A stretch of 61,429 nucleotides of DNA from Polaromonas sp. YR568 (GTDB taxonomy: Bacteria > Pseudomonadota > Gammaproteobacteria > Burkholderiales > Burkholderiaceae_C). Shown in pieces: positions 36,275-43,452 of the stretch. The translations under genes were made by a program, and so were the position numbers. The notes below the pieces were generated by a model, which did not search any database, was not told the origin of the DNA, and worked only from the letters and a program-made list of their open reading frames with translations. The stretch is taken from NCBI GenBank assembly GCA_945878995.1, contig CAMCUN010000014.1, forward strand, positions 1 to 61,429, in the 5' to 3' direction. Each line of letters begins with the position of its first letter. The stretch's first letter is position 1.

Positions 36275-37303
36275 TCATGCGCCCATCAGTTCGGCCACGG
36301 CGCGCTCCACGCGCACGCCCGAGCCCGCGTCGTCCAGCGGGTTGCGCCGCAGGCGGTGGCGCAGGGCGGGGCCGGCCACCTGGCGGATGTGGGCGTCGGT
36401 GACGGCGGGCTCGCCCGCCAGGGCTGCACAAGCGCGGGCGGCCTTGATCAAAGTCAGGTCGCCGCGCAGACCGTCGGTGCCCAGGGCCATGCACAGCTGC
36501 GCGGCGCGCTCGCGTGCGGCCTCTGGAATGGCGGTGTTGGCCAGGCGCTTGCGGGCGGCCACGATGCGCTTGCGGGTTTTGTCGGCCTCGGCCTTCCACT
36601 GCTCGGCAAAGCCGGCCGGGTCTTGCTCGTAGGCGTCGCGGCGGCGCACCACCTCCACGCGTTCGGTCAGGGTCTCTGGCGTTTTGACCTCCACCGACAA
36701 GCCAAAGCGGTCCAGCAGCTGCGGCCTGAGCTCGCCCTCTTCAGGGTTGCCGCTGCCCACCAGCACAAAGCGGGCGGGGTGGCGCACGCTCAGGCCCTCG
36801 CGCTCAACCACGTTTTCGCCAGAGGCGGCCACGTCAATGAGCAGGTCCACCAGGTGGTCTTCCAGCAGGTTGACCTCGTCGATGTACAAAAAACCCCGGT
36901 GCGCCCGCGCCAGCAGGCCGGGCTCAAACGCCTTGACGCCTTGCGACAGGGCTTTTTCAAGGTCCAGCGCGCCGACCACGCGGTCTTCGGTGGCACCCAG
37001 CGGCAAGTCCACCACGGGCACGGGAATCAAGTGGGTTTTGGGCGGCGGGCCAGAGGCGCGGCGCGCTGTGCAATCCTCGCAGCAGGCGCTGGTGGCGGCA
37101 GGGTCGCAGCCGTAGCGGCAACCGACGACTGCCTTCATGGGCGGCAGCAGGGCAGCGAGCCCGCGCACAGCGGTGCTTTTGCCGGTGCCGCGGTCACCCA
37201 CTACGAGCACGCCCCCCACGCTGGGGTCAATGGCGGCGATCAGGATCGCCAGTTTCATATCGTCTTGACCGACGATGGCGGAGAAAGGGAAAGGTATAGC
37301 CAT
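36275..37303 (-). CDS. bchI: magnesium chelatase ATPase subunit I
   Basis: BchI is the AAA+ motor of Mg-chelatase. The 342-residue protein has FPFSAIVGQDDMK at the start, Walker A GDRGTGKST at 36-44, Walker B GFLYIDEVNLL, and the sensor region VGSGNPEEGELRPQLLDRFG. The ATG at 37303 (MAIPFPFSAIVGQ) gives the family N-terminus; a further upstream frame start at 37348 is not conserved. First gene of bchI-bchD-bchO. Confidence 0.97.
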   Translation of the reverse strand: MAIPFPFSAIVGQDDMKLAILIAAIDPSVGGVLVVGDRGTGKSTAVRGLAALLPPMKAVVGCRYGCDPAATSACCEDCTARRASGPPPKTHLIPVPVVDLPLGATEDRVVGALDLEKALSQGVKAFEPGLLARAHRGFLYIDEVNLLEDHLVDLLIDVAASGENVVEREGLSVRHPARFVLVGSGNPEEGELRPQLLDRFGLSVEVKTPETLTERVEVVRRRDAYEQDPAGFAEQWKAEADKTRKRIVAARKRLANTAIPEAARERAAQLCMALGTDGLRGDLTLIKAARACAALAGEPAVTDAHIRQVAGPALRHRLRRNPLDDAGSGVRVERAVAELMGA

Positions 37304-37522
37304 GGCATAGCAAGTATTGCACAGCATGAGCGTAGCCCAGCCGAGCACCGCGCACGCCCAAAGACCTGCCCCAGGCCCTTGTCTTGACCTTGCAGCCTAG
37401 CAGGGCTTTAGTGTAAACCCTGATGCTGCCCAAGCTGGCTTATTAGCCTCATAAGCTAGCATTCGTCTGCATATTTTTGCAGTGGCGATCCTTCGCCTGC
37501 AGCCCCCAAGAAAGGCCTTCTC

Positions 37523-37981
37523 ATGAGCTCCGTCTCACTCACCGTCAACGGCAAAGCCACCACCACCAGCGTGGACCCGACCACGCCCCTGGTGTGGTTG
37601 CTGCGTGAACATCTTCAGTTGACCGGCACCAAATTCGGTTGCGGCATTGCCCAGTGCGGTGCGTGCACCGTGCACGTCAACGGCCAGGCCACTCGCTCGT
37701 GCGTCACGCCTGTTTCGTCCGTGGCCGGCAAGTCCGTCACCACCATTGAGGGCCTTTCGCCCGATGGCAGCCACAAGCTGCAAAAAGCCTGGGTCGCCGA
37801 GGCCGTGCCTCAGTGCGGCTACTGCCAGTCAGGCCAAATCATGCAGGCCGCCACCTTGCTGGCCAAAAACAAAAAACCCACCCGCGAGCAGATCGTGCAG
37901 CACATGAACGGCAACATCTGCCGCTGCGGCACTTACCAGCGCATTGTCAAGGCCGTGCAACGCGCCTCTAAGGAGGCATGA
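37523..37981 (+). CDS. iorA: molybdenum hydroxylase iron-sulfur subunit
   Basis: Small electron-transfer subunit of an isoquinoline 1-oxidoreductase or aldehyde-oxidase-type molybdenum hydroxylase. The 152-residue protein binds two 2Fe-2S clusters: plant-type C40, C45, C48, C60 ([12 protein letters not shown]) and helical C98, C101, C133, C135 ([17 protein letters not shown]). It is four bases upstream of the large subunit. The gene name reflects the family; the true substrate is unknown. Confidence 0.92.
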   Translation: MSSVSLTVNGKATTTSVDPTTPLVWLLREHLQLTGTKFGCGIAQCGACTVHVNGQATRSCVTPVSSVAGKSVTTIEGLSPDGSHKLQKAWVAEAVPQCGYCQSGQIMQAATLLAKNKKPTREQIVQHMNGNICRCGTYQRIVKAVQRASKEA

Positions 37982-37985
37982 AGCC

Positions 37986-40220
37986 ATGAGCATTTCTCAA
38001 ACCTCTCCCCTGCTGTCTGGCGATGTGTCTCGCCGTGACTTTTTGGCTGTTTCTGGCGGCCTGAGCTTTGCCGTGGTCTTGGGCGCAGGCCTGAGCGCCG
38101 CTGACTCGGCCCTGGCCCAAGCCAATGAAGCTGGCCTCAAGCCCAATGTCTGGGTGACCATTGGCACCGACGACTCTGTGGTGGTGATGATCCCCACGGG
38201 CGAAATGGGCCAAGGCACCACCACCGCGCTGCCCCTGATCTTGGCCGAAGAGCTCGACGCCGACTGGTCCAAGGTGCGCATTGAGCTGGCCCCGCCCAAC
38301 CCCCGTGTGTATGGCAACCCACACCCGCTGCTCAACGGCGGCCAGGCTTCTTTGGCCAGCATTGCCATTCCTGGCTACTTCACGCCTTTGCGCATGGCCG
38401 GTGCCCAGGCGCGCCGCGTGCTCATGGACGCGGCCGCCGCCAAGTGGGGCGTGCCCGTGACCGATCTCAGCACCGACACCGGCCGCGTGATCCACGCCTC
38501 CAGCGGTCAGCGCTTGAGCTACGGCGAGATTGCAAAGTTCGCCACCTTGCCTGCCGAGTTGCCCAAGATCACGGTGGCCGAGCTCAAAAAGCCCGAGCAG
38601 TACAAGCTCATTGGCCGCGCCGAGATCGCCCGCACCGACCTGCTGTCCAAGGTCACGGGCCAGGCCAAGTACGGCATTGACATGATGGTGCCTGACATGG
38701 TGTATGCCACCGTGCTCGAGTCGCCGGTGGAAGGCTGCCGCCCAGACTTTGTGAACACCGCCGAAGCCATGGCCGTGCCCGGCGTGATTCAGGTCATCCC
38801 CATGCCTTTTGGCGTGGCGGTGTTGGCCAACACGGTGGAAGCCACGCGCGCTGCGCGCAACGTGCTCAAGCCCAAGGTCACCTGGACCATCGTGGGCGTG
38901 GTGGGTGCCACCCACGACTCCGACAAGGCCAAAGAAGAGTACGCCCGCAACGGCCGTGCCGCCGACGCCAAGCCCATGACCGCCTATAAAAAAGGCGAGG
39001 CGGCCGACGCCCTGGCCTCTGCGGCCAAGGTCATCGAGGCCAGCTACTGGACCGAGTACACCGCCCACGCCCAGCTCGAGCCCATGAACTGCGTGGCCCG
39101 CGTCGCCGCCGACAGCCAGTCGGCCGAGGTCTGGGTGGGCACGCAGGCGCCCGTGCTGGTGACGCTGGCCGCTGCTGGCGTGCTCAAGACCACGCCAGAC
39201 AAGATCCGCGTCAATCAAATGCTGATGGGTGGCGGCTTTGGCCGGCGCATCACGCCCGACATCGTGGGTCAGGCGGTGGCCATTGCCAACGTCAGCAAAA
39301 AAACCGTCAAGCTCATCCTCACCCGTGAGGACGACATGGCCGCGTCCCGCCCGCGCCCCATGACGCACCAGATCCTCAAAGCCGGTCTGGACGCCCAAGG
39401 CAAGCTGGTCGGCTGGCGCCACCGCATCGTGGCCGAAAACGTGGACGCCGTGGCCGCGCCACCGCGCTTTGCCGCCACCGGTGGCAAGGACTACATCGGC
39501 TGGCAAGGCTCGGACCTGCCGCACTACGACATTCCCAACTGGATGTCTGAAGGCGTGCGCGAAATTCGCGGCATGCGCGTGCACGCTTTCCGCGGCATAG
39601 GTGCAGGCCACAACAAGTTCGCCATTGAGTGCTTCTTGGACGAAGTGGCCCAGGCCCGCCAAATGGACCCACTGGCCATGCGCTTGGAGCTCACCCAAAA
39701 CGACGCCCGCGCCAAGGCCGTGCTCGAGGCCGTGGCCGTCATGTCGGACTGGAAGAAAAAGCGCCGTGGCCGCGCCCTGGGGCTGGCCTTTGCCGACTAC
39801 CACGGCACCGTGGCGGCCGGTGTGGCCGAGGTCTCGCTCAACCGCAAGACCGGCCAAATCAAGGTGCACAACTACTGGACTGCCGCCGACCCTGGCCTGG
39901 TGATCCAGCCCGAGAGCGTGCTTGGCCAGCTTGAAGGCGCGGCCGTGTGGGGCTTGTCCGTGGCCTTGCTCGAAGAGCTCACCATCAAGGGCGGCGCGGT
40001 GCAGCAGAGCAATTTCAACGACTACCCGGTGCTGCGCATGTCCGACATGCCCGAGATCCACACCCAAATCGTCAACTCGGGCGCCGCGCCCACCGGCATG
40101 GGCGAGATTGGCGTGGGCCCGGTTGCCCCTGCCATTGCCAATGCCTTGGCCCAGCTCACGGGCAAGCGCATCCGCGAGTTGCCCATGTCGCCAGCTCGGG
40201 TGAAAAAAGCCCTGGCCTGA
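37986..40220 (+). CDS. iorB: molybdenum hydroxylase molybdopterin-binding subunit
   Basis: The 744-residue large subunit of the same enzyme, of the periplasmic isoquinoline 1-oxidoreductase beta type. The N-terminus has a Tat motif SRRDFL at 15-20 and a likely cleavage after ADSALAQA, so the complex should be exported folded. Molybdopterin-domain sequence includes GEMGQGTTTALPLILAEELD, MGGGFGRRI and FRGIGAGHNKFAIE, and near the C-terminus GMGEIGVGPVAPA. The ATG at 37986 is chosen over an earlier frame start inside iorA. A strong terminator follows at 40259. Confidence 0.93.
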   Translation: MSISQTSPLLSGDVSRRDFLAVSGGLSFAVVLGAGLSAADSALAQANEAGLKPNVWVTIGTDDSVVVMIPTGEMGQGTTTALPLILAEELDADWSKVRIELAPPNPRVYGNPHPLLNGGQASLASIAIPGYFTPLRMAGAQARRVLMDAAAAKWGVPVTDLSTDTGRVIHASSGQRLSYGEIAKFATLPAELPKITVAELKKPEQYKLIGRAEIARTDLLSKVTGQAKYGIDMMVPDMVYATVLESPVEGCRPDFVNTAEAMAVPGVIQVIPMPFGVAVLANTVEATRAARNVLKPKVTWTIVGVVGATHDSDKAKEEYARNGRAADAKPMTAYKKGEAADALASAAKVIEASYWTEYTAHAQLEPMNCVARVAADSQSAEVWVGTQAPVLVTLAAAGVLKTTPDKIRVNQMLMGGGFGRRITPDIVGQAVAIANVSKKTVKLILTREDDMAASRPRPMTHQILKAGLDAQGKLVGWRHRIVAENVDAVAAPPRFAATGGKDYIGWQGSDLPHYDIPNWMSEGVREIRGMRVHAFRGIGAGHNKFAIECFLDEVAQARQMDPLAMRLELTQNDARAKAVLEAVAVMSDWKKKRRGRALGLAFADYHGTVAAGVAEVSLNRKTGQIKVHNYWTAADPGLVIQPESVLGQLEGAAVWGLSVALLEELTIKGGAVQQSNFNDYPVLRMSDMPEIHTQIVNSGAAPTGMGEIGVGPVAPAIANALAQLTGKRIRELPMSPARVKKALA

Positions 40221-40258
40221 GCTGGAGCGGGGCACGGCGCCCCGTTGTTCAGGCTTGG

Positions 40259-40294
40259 AAAAGCCCCGACAGCTTCGGCCATCGGGGCTTTTTT
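40259..40294 (+). terminator. rho-independent terminator after iorAB
   Basis: AAAAGCCCCGA (40259-40269) pairs with TCGGGGCTTTT (40282-40292), 12-base loop, followed by more T. It also precedes the convergent HNH gene stop and is usable from both sides. Confidence 0.88.
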
Positions 40295-40306
40295 GCGGGC
40301 ACTGGG

Positions 40307-40876
40307 TCAAGTCAGCCTGGAGTTTCTTGGCAGTCGAGCAGACAGCCATTCATGCACGTCGGCCCGCACATAACGGCCTTCAAGCAGGAAGTCTTCCCAC
40401 CGGCTGGGAACGTAAGGCAGGTAGATTAGCGGCATGCCCGCTTCGTCCGGCGTGCGCGCACCTTTTCGCAGATTGCAGGGGCCGCAGGCCGTCACCAGGT
40501 TCATCCAGCTCCAGGGGCCGCCCCGACTTTCTGGAATGATGTGCTCACACTGCAGCAAATCCCCGGCCAGCACCTGGCCGCAGTAAGCGCAAGTGTGGCG
40601 GTCTCGCCTCAGCAGTTTGGATTTGCTAAAGCTCGGGATCACGTCAAACAAGTTGATCCGGCTTGCGCCCTTGAGGGCAATGATGGGGGCAACCTCAATG
40701 CGGGACTGAATGCCTGTGCGTGCGTTCATGCCGCCACGCAGCGTGGCCAGCGGGCCCGAGCCTTCCTCCCACATGACATCGCTGCACGCATAGTGAATGG
40801 CCGCCCGTTCAAGCGAAATCCACGCTTGTGGCGAGCCCTGGATGTCGAGCTGAAGAACGTGGGCGTGTGGGCGCAT
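40307..40876 (-). CDS. HNH endonuclease
   Basis: A 189-residue protein with a C-terminal HNH nuclease domain of the zinc-ribbon type: C96-x2-C99, CEHIIP (C110, E111, H112), N126 and C131-x2-C134 with NLRKG. HNH enzymes nick or cut DNA using one metal ion; the substrate of this one is unknown. The first 80 residues form a separate domain without recognised motifs. AAAGGAGGT lies just before the ATG. It is downstream of, and on the same strand as, the tRNA array, 167 bases after tRNA-Lys. Confidence 0.88.
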   Translation of the reverse strand: MRPHAHVLQLDIQGSPQAWISLERAAIHYACSDVMWEEGSGPLATLRGGMNARTGIQSRIEVAPIIALKGASRINLFDVIPSFSKSKLLRRDRHTCAYCGQVLAGDLLQCEHIIPESRGGPWSWMNLVTACGPCNLRKGARTPDEAGMPLIYLPYVPSRWEDFLLEGRYVRADVHEWLSARLPRNSRLT

Positions 40877-41043
40877 GAGGACCTCCTTTCTTGGTTGGGC
40901 GCCTGGTGGTGCTGATAGGTCCGTTCAAAGCGGGTTTGAGCCTCTTTAATCGGGTGTGGAAGGTGACTGGTAGCCCCTGAAGCAATTTAGCCTGACGCTC
41001 CACGTCTTGCTATGAGACCTTGCTGAGAAAGGGGCTGGATGGT

Positions 41044-41119
41044 TGGTGCGCGCACAAGGGTTCGAGCCTTGGACCCCCTGGGTAAAAGCCAGGTGCTCTA
41101 CCAACTGAGCTATGCGCGC
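41044..41119 (-). tRNA. trnK: tRNA-Lys(TTT)
   Basis: 76 nt with encoded CCA. Acceptor GCGCGCA/TGCGCGC, anticodon loop CTTTTAC. The T loop reads CTCGAAC, so the usual T54 is C. Last tRNA of the array in transcription order. Confidence 0.9.
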
Positions 41120-41148
41120 TGGTGTGGGGTGGCGCATGCCAAGCCGCT

Positions 41149-41334
41149 TTACCACTCCCCGACTTCGCGCACCCGTGCATCGAGTTCAAGCCGGTCAAGC
41201 TGCTCGCGGCGGCGCAGCGCTGCAGTCTTGTGCCTGCGAGTGGCCAGCACTTGCCCGGCGCGCGCCAGTGCGCGCACAACCGGATTGCGCGGCCGTGAGG
41301 CCGCCAGGCGTATTTGGATGCGCTGTCTTGCCAT
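41149..41334 (-). CDS. small basic protein encoded inside the tRNA array
   Basis: A 61-codon ORF between tRNA-Lys and tRNA-Arg(TCT), on the same strand as the tRNAs. A canonical ribosome-binding site (AAGGAGG) ends 5 bases before the ATG, which makes a translated gene likely. The product is very basic (many Arg), without hydrophobic spans; the middle reads ATRRHKTAALRRREQLDRLE and is probably helical. It could bind RNA or DNA. I recognise no family. Confidence 0.6.
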   Translation of the reverse strand: MARQRIQIRLAASRPRNPVVRALARAGQVLATRRHKTAALRRREQLDRLELDARVREVGEW

Positions 41335-41366
41335 GATGGCCTCCTTGTTGGTTTGTAAAAGGGAAA

Positions 41367-41442
41367 TGGCGCCCCGAGACCGATTCGAACGGCCGACCTA
41401 CCGTGTAGAAGACGGCTGCTCTGTCCACTGAGCTATCGGGGC
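41367..41442 (-). tRNA. trnR: tRNA-Arg(TCT)
   Basis: 76 nt with encoded CCA. Acceptor GCCCCGA/TCGGGGC, anticodon loop CTTCTAC, T arm GGCCG-TTCGAAT-CGGTC. Confidence 0.92.
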
Positions 41443-41493
41443 TGGATGCGCCGGCGGTGCCGCTGCTGTGTGGTGTGCCGACGCAAGGAAATT

Positions 41494-41538
41494 GGTGCGC
41501 CCGGCCAAACTCGAACTGTTCCTGGGCCGCTGAATGAG
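41494..41538 (-). pseudogene. tRNA 3'-half remnant
   Basis: The minus strand carries AGTTCGAGT and ends GGGCGCACCA, like a T loop, acceptor 3' strand and CCA. The 5' half is missing, because tRNA-Tyr ends only 45 bases upstream. T-stem pairing is poor. Best read as a decayed tRNA gene within the array. Confidence 0.5.
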
Positions 41539-41625
41539 TGGTGGATTGCCCAGGGATCGAACCTGGCATGTCTTTGTAGACGGCGGGGTTACAGCCCGCT
41601 GCCGCACCATTGCGGCGTGCAATCC
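41539..41625 (-). tRNA. trnY: tRNA-Tyr(GTA)
   Basis: 87 nt with encoded CCA and a long variable arm (GTCTACAAAGAC). Acceptor GGATTGC/GCAATCC, anticodon loop CTGTAAC, T arm CCAGG-TTCGATC-CCTGG. Confidence 0.93.
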
Positions 41626-41632
41626 TTGAAAC

Positions 41633-41706
41633 TGGAGAGGCCCGCGAGAGTCGAACTCGCCTGACCGGGTTTGCAGCCCGGCGCCTGGCCGCTTGGCTAG
41701 GACCTC
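41633..41706 (-). tRNA. trnC: tRNA-Cys(GCA)
   Basis: 74 nt with encoded CCA and discriminator T, as in bacterial tRNA-Cys. Acceptor GAGGTCC/GGGCCTC with one G-T pair, anticodon loop CTGCAAA. Confidence 0.92.
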
Positions 41707-41715
41707 ATGACCGAG

Positions 41716-41809
41716 TGGCGGAGCGTGAGCGATTCGAACGCTCGTGCCGGGGTTCGCCCGACCTCACCGCTTTCAAGGCGGGGGCAATAGACCTCTCTGC
41801 CAACGCTCC
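41716..41809 (-). tRNA. trnS: tRNA-Ser(TGA)
   Basis: 94 nt with encoded CCA and a long variable arm. Acceptor GGAGCGT/ACGCTCC, anticodon loop CTTGAAA, discriminator G. Its acceptor stem is identical to that of the Ser(GCT) gene at 42248. Confidence 0.92.
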
Positions 41810-41815
41810 TTTGAA

Positions 41816-41891
41816 TGGTCCAGCCCCGAGGTTTCGAGCCTCGCCCTCCTGCTCTTCAGGCAGGCGCTTCCACCAGGTCAGCTTGGGCTGG
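41816..41891 (-). tRNA. trnF: tRNA-Phe(GAA)
   Basis: 76 nt with encoded CCA. Acceptor CCAGCCC/GGGCTGG, anticodon loop CTGAAGA, T loop CTCGAAA with C at position 54. The 5' end is C, unusual for a tRNA-Phe, which normally starts with G. Confidence 0.85.
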
Positions 41892-41898
41892 TTGACTT

Positions 41899-41975
41899 TG
41901 GCGCCTCCAGCAGGACTCGAACCCGCGGCCTCCGCCGTGACATGGCGGCGAGCACTCCAACTGCTCCATGAAGGC
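41899..41975 (-). tRNA. trnD: tRNA-Asp(GTC)
   Basis: 77 nt with encoded CCA. Acceptor GCCTTCA/TGGAGGC, anticodon stem CCGCC/GGCGG, loop ATGTCAC (A at 32 is uncommon), discriminator G. Confidence 0.88.
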
Positions 41976-41983
41976 ATCTCATA

Positions 41984-42059
41984 TGGCTCCCCGGGCCCGG
42001 CTCGAACGGACGACCCTCGCATTAACAGTGCGGCGCTCTACCGACTGAGCTACCAGGGA
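41984..42059 (-). tRNA. trnN: tRNA-Asn(GTT)
   Basis: 76 nt with encoded CCA. Acceptor TCCCTGG/CCGGGGA, anticodon loop CTGTTAA, discriminator G. The D arm (GCTCAGTCGGTAGAGC) is canonical. Confidence 0.93.
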
Positions 42060-42067
42060 ATGGATGA

Positions 42068-42144
42068 TGGTGCGCGCACGAGGAGTCGAACCCCGGGCCT
42101 GCGATTTCGAAGACCGCCGCTCTATCCGGCTGAGCTATACGCGC
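42068..42144 (-). tRNA. trnR: tRNA-Arg(TCG)
   Basis: 77 nt with encoded CCA. Acceptor GCGCGTA/TGCGCGC, anticodon loop CTTCGAA, discriminator A. Confidence 0.92.
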
Positions 42145-42156
42145 ATAAATTGATAC

Positions 42157-42232
42157 TGGTGGAGCCAGCCGGGATCGAACCGGCAACCTCCTGCTTGCAA
42201 GGCAGGCGCTCTCCCAATTGAGCTATGGCCCC
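42157..42232 (-). tRNA. trnA: tRNA-Ala(TGC)
   Basis: 76 nt with encoded CCA. Anticodon stem CCTGC/GCAGG with loop CTTGCAA; T arm GCCGG-TTCGATC-CCGGC. Acceptor GGGGCCA/TGGCTCC has a G-T pair at 4-69 rather than the usual G3-T70 identity pair of tRNA-Ala. Confidence 0.92.
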
Positions 42233-42247
42233 GAAAGGTGGAATGGC

Positions 42248-42337
42248 TGGCGGAGCGTGCTGGATTCGAACCAGCGGGCCGCTTCAAGCAGCCACGGCTT
42301 AGCAAGCCGCTGCCTTGGACCTCTCGGCCAACGCTCC
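42248..42337 (-). tRNA. trnS: tRNA-Ser(GCT)
   Basis: 90 nt with encoded CCA and long variable arm. Acceptor GGAGCGT/ACGCTCC, anticodon loop TTGCTAA, T arm GCTGG-TTCGAAT-CCAGC. Confidence 0.92.
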
Positions 42338-42346
42338 TGGAAGAGG

Positions 42347-42422
42347 TGGTGGCTGCGGCGGGGGTCGAACCCGCGTGTAGCCGGCTTATGAGGCCGGGGC
42401 CTTACCGCTTGGCGACGCAGCC
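42347..42422 (-). tRNA. trnM: tRNA-Met(CAT), elongator-like
   Basis: 76 nt with encoded CCA. Acceptor GGCTGCG/CGCAGCC, anticodon stem CCGGC/GCCGG with loop CTCATAA. The D arm (CGCCAAGCGGTAAGGC) looks like that of tRNA-Gln. A lysidine-modified Ile tRNA cannot be excluded. Confidence 0.85.
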
Positions 42423-42511
42423 TGGATGGGTCCCGGTGACGAGTTCCGGGGCCGCCCAATTTTTGCGGCCGGTTTACGCAGGGTTCGCTTGACGCGGTCA
42501 CCTGCTTGGGT
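42423..42511 (-). ncRNA. structured tRNA-like spacer in the array
   Basis: This 89-base gap, the size of a tRNA, ends in TCCA directly against tRNA-Met. Minus-strand folding elements are GGTGAC pairing with GTCACC, GCAGG with CCTGC, GGCCGC with GCGGCC, and CCCGG with CCGGG. No standard T loop or anticodon arm can be placed. It may be a degenerate tRNA or a separate small RNA. Confidence 0.35.
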
Positions 42512-42587
42512 TGGTAGCGGGAGAGGGAATCGAACCCCCGTCGCACAGGCTTATGAGACCTGGCGGCCTACCAGCAGGCTTCCCGCG
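42512..42587 (-). tRNA. trnfM: tRNA-Met(CAT), initiator-like
   Basis: 76 nt with encoded CCA. Acceptor CGCGGGA against TCCCGCT leaves position 1-72 (C and T) unpaired, as the 1-72 mismatch of bacterial initiators. Anticodon loop CTCATAA. The anticodon stem lacks a full run of three G-C pairs, so initiator function is uncertain. Confidence 0.8.
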
Positions 42588-42594
42588 GTAGATC

Positions 42595-42669
42595 TGGCGT
42601 TCCGTGCGGGAGTCGAACCCGCCTGGTCAGCTTGAAAGGCTTGTGACCTCACCCGAAGTCCAACGGAAC
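42595..42669 (-). tRNA. trnE: tRNA-Glu(TTC)
   Basis: 75 nt with encoded CCA. Acceptor GTTCCGT/ACGGAAC, T arm GCGGG-TTCGACT-CCCGC, loop CTTTCAA. The anticodon stem has only about three pairs, weaker than usual. Confidence 0.82.
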
Positions 42670-42676
42670 ATGAAAC

Positions 42677-42753
42677 TGGTGCCCCTGGCCACGCATCGAA
42701 CGGACGACCTCCGGACTACAAAACCGGTGCTCTACCAACTGAGCTACAGGGGC
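42677..42753 (-). tRNA. trnT: tRNA-Thr(TGT)
   Basis: 77 nt with encoded CCA. Acceptor GCCCCTG/CAGGGGC, loop TTTGTAG closed by a T-T mismatch at 31-39. D arm canonical. T-stem pairing is poor. Confidence 0.83.
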
Positions 42754-42772
42754 TGGAAAAAATAAAGCGCTC

Positions 42773-42848
42773 TGGGGTGACCGGTGGGGCTCGAACCCAC
42801 GCCCACGAGGATCACAACCTCGGACTCTGCCAATTGAGCTACGGCCAC
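42773..42848 (-). tRNA. trnH: tRNA-His(GTG)
   Basis: 76 nt with encoded CCA, discriminator C as expected for His. Anticodon loop TTGTGAT, T arm GTGGG-TTCGAGC-CCCAC. The base before the acceptor stem is T, so the G(-1) normally encoded in bacterial tRNA-His is missing. Confidence 0.88.
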
Positions 42849-42874
42849 ACCACAGCGCTCTGGTGCAAGGCGAA

Positions 42875-42951
42875 TGGTCGGTGCAGCAGGATTCGAACCT
42901 GCGACCCTCTGCTCCCAAAGCAGATGCGCTACCGGGCTGCGCTATGCACCG
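42875..42951 (-). tRNA. trnP: tRNA-Pro(TGG)
   Basis: 77 nt with encoded CCA. Acceptor CGGTGCA/TGCACCG, anticodon loop TTTGGGA, T arm GCAGG-TTCGAAT-CCTGC. Canonical. Confidence 0.94.
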
Positions 42952-42955
42952 AAAC

Positions 42956-43030
42956 TGGTATCCGGGGCTGGGTTTGAACCAGCGACCCTCGCCTTATCAA
43001 GACGACGCTCTGCCACTGAGCTACCCGGAT
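42956..43030 (-). tRNA. trnI: tRNA-Ile(GAT)
   Basis: 75 nt with encoded CCA. Acceptor ATCCGGG/CCCGGAT, anticodon loop TTGATAA, T loop TTCAAAC. Confidence 0.9.
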
Positions 43031-43037
43031 GAAGATC

Positions 43038-43113
43038 TGGCGCACCGGGAGGGAATCGAACCCCCAACCTGCGGTTTTGGAGACCGCCGCTCTGCCAGTT
43101 GAGCTACCGATGC
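43038..43113 (-). tRNA. trnW: tRNA-Trp(CCA)
   Basis: 76 nt with encoded CCA. Acceptor GCATCGG/CCGGTGC, anticodon stem GCGGT/ACCGC with loop CTCCAAA, discriminator G. Confidence 0.93.
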
Positions 43114-43133
43114 ATTTGTTATGAAGAATTCGT

Positions 43134-43209
43134 TGGCGGGCGCGGCTGGATTCGAACCAGCGCAGCGTGAGTCAAAGTCACGAATCTGAGGCCACTCGAT
43201 TACGCGCCA
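43134..43209 (-). tRNA. trnQ: tRNA-Gln(TTG)
   Basis: 76 nt with encoded CCA. Anticodon stem CGTGA/TCACG with loop CTTTGAC; T arm GCTGG-TTCGAAT-CCAGC. Acceptor TGGCGCG/CGCGCCC leaves T1 and C72 unpaired, echoing the weak first pair of tRNA-Gln. Confidence 0.87.
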
Positions 43210-43216
43210 TCATCTT

Positions 43217-43293
43217 TGGTGCCCCAGGGGGGAGTTGAACCCCCAGAATCCTGTTTCTAAGACAGGCATGTATGCCAGTTCCATCACCGGGGC
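43217..43293 (-). tRNA. trnL: tRNA-Leu(TAG) with short variable loop
   Basis: 77 nt with encoded CCA. Acceptor GCCCCGG/CTGGGGC, anticodon stem CCTGT/ACAGG with loop CTTAGAA, T arm GGGGG-TTCAACT-CCCCC. The variable loop is only five bases, whereas bacterial tRNA-Leu normally has a long variable arm. Confidence 0.83.
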
Positions 43294-43452
43294 TTTCCAT
43301 TGCGGTTGTGTCCTCGCGCGGCAGCACCTCATGGCCCATGAGCCGTGACATGCTGGAGATATCGCCGCACTCGGGTGATTGCTCCCCGAGCACGTCGCAT
43401 TCCCACCTTCTTCGAGGCGCGCGCAGGAATGCGTGCGAAGGCACACCCGCAA

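Noticed and set aside
37968..40349. 793-codon open frame antisense to iorB
   Set aside because: It mirrors the real gene's codon bias (His/Val/Gly-rich, no motifs). High GC content yields long antisense frames; iorB has clear cofactor motifs and a Tat signal.
42423..42511. tRNA-Val in the unassigned spacer
   Set aside because: No Val anticodon loop, T loop or matching acceptor stem could be placed, so I kept it only as a structured spacer of unknown nature.
43294..43452. another tRNA or small gene between tRNA-Leu and tRNA-Gly
   Set aside because: No TTCGA-type T loop on either strand, and the open frames there have no ribosome-binding site or conserved look.
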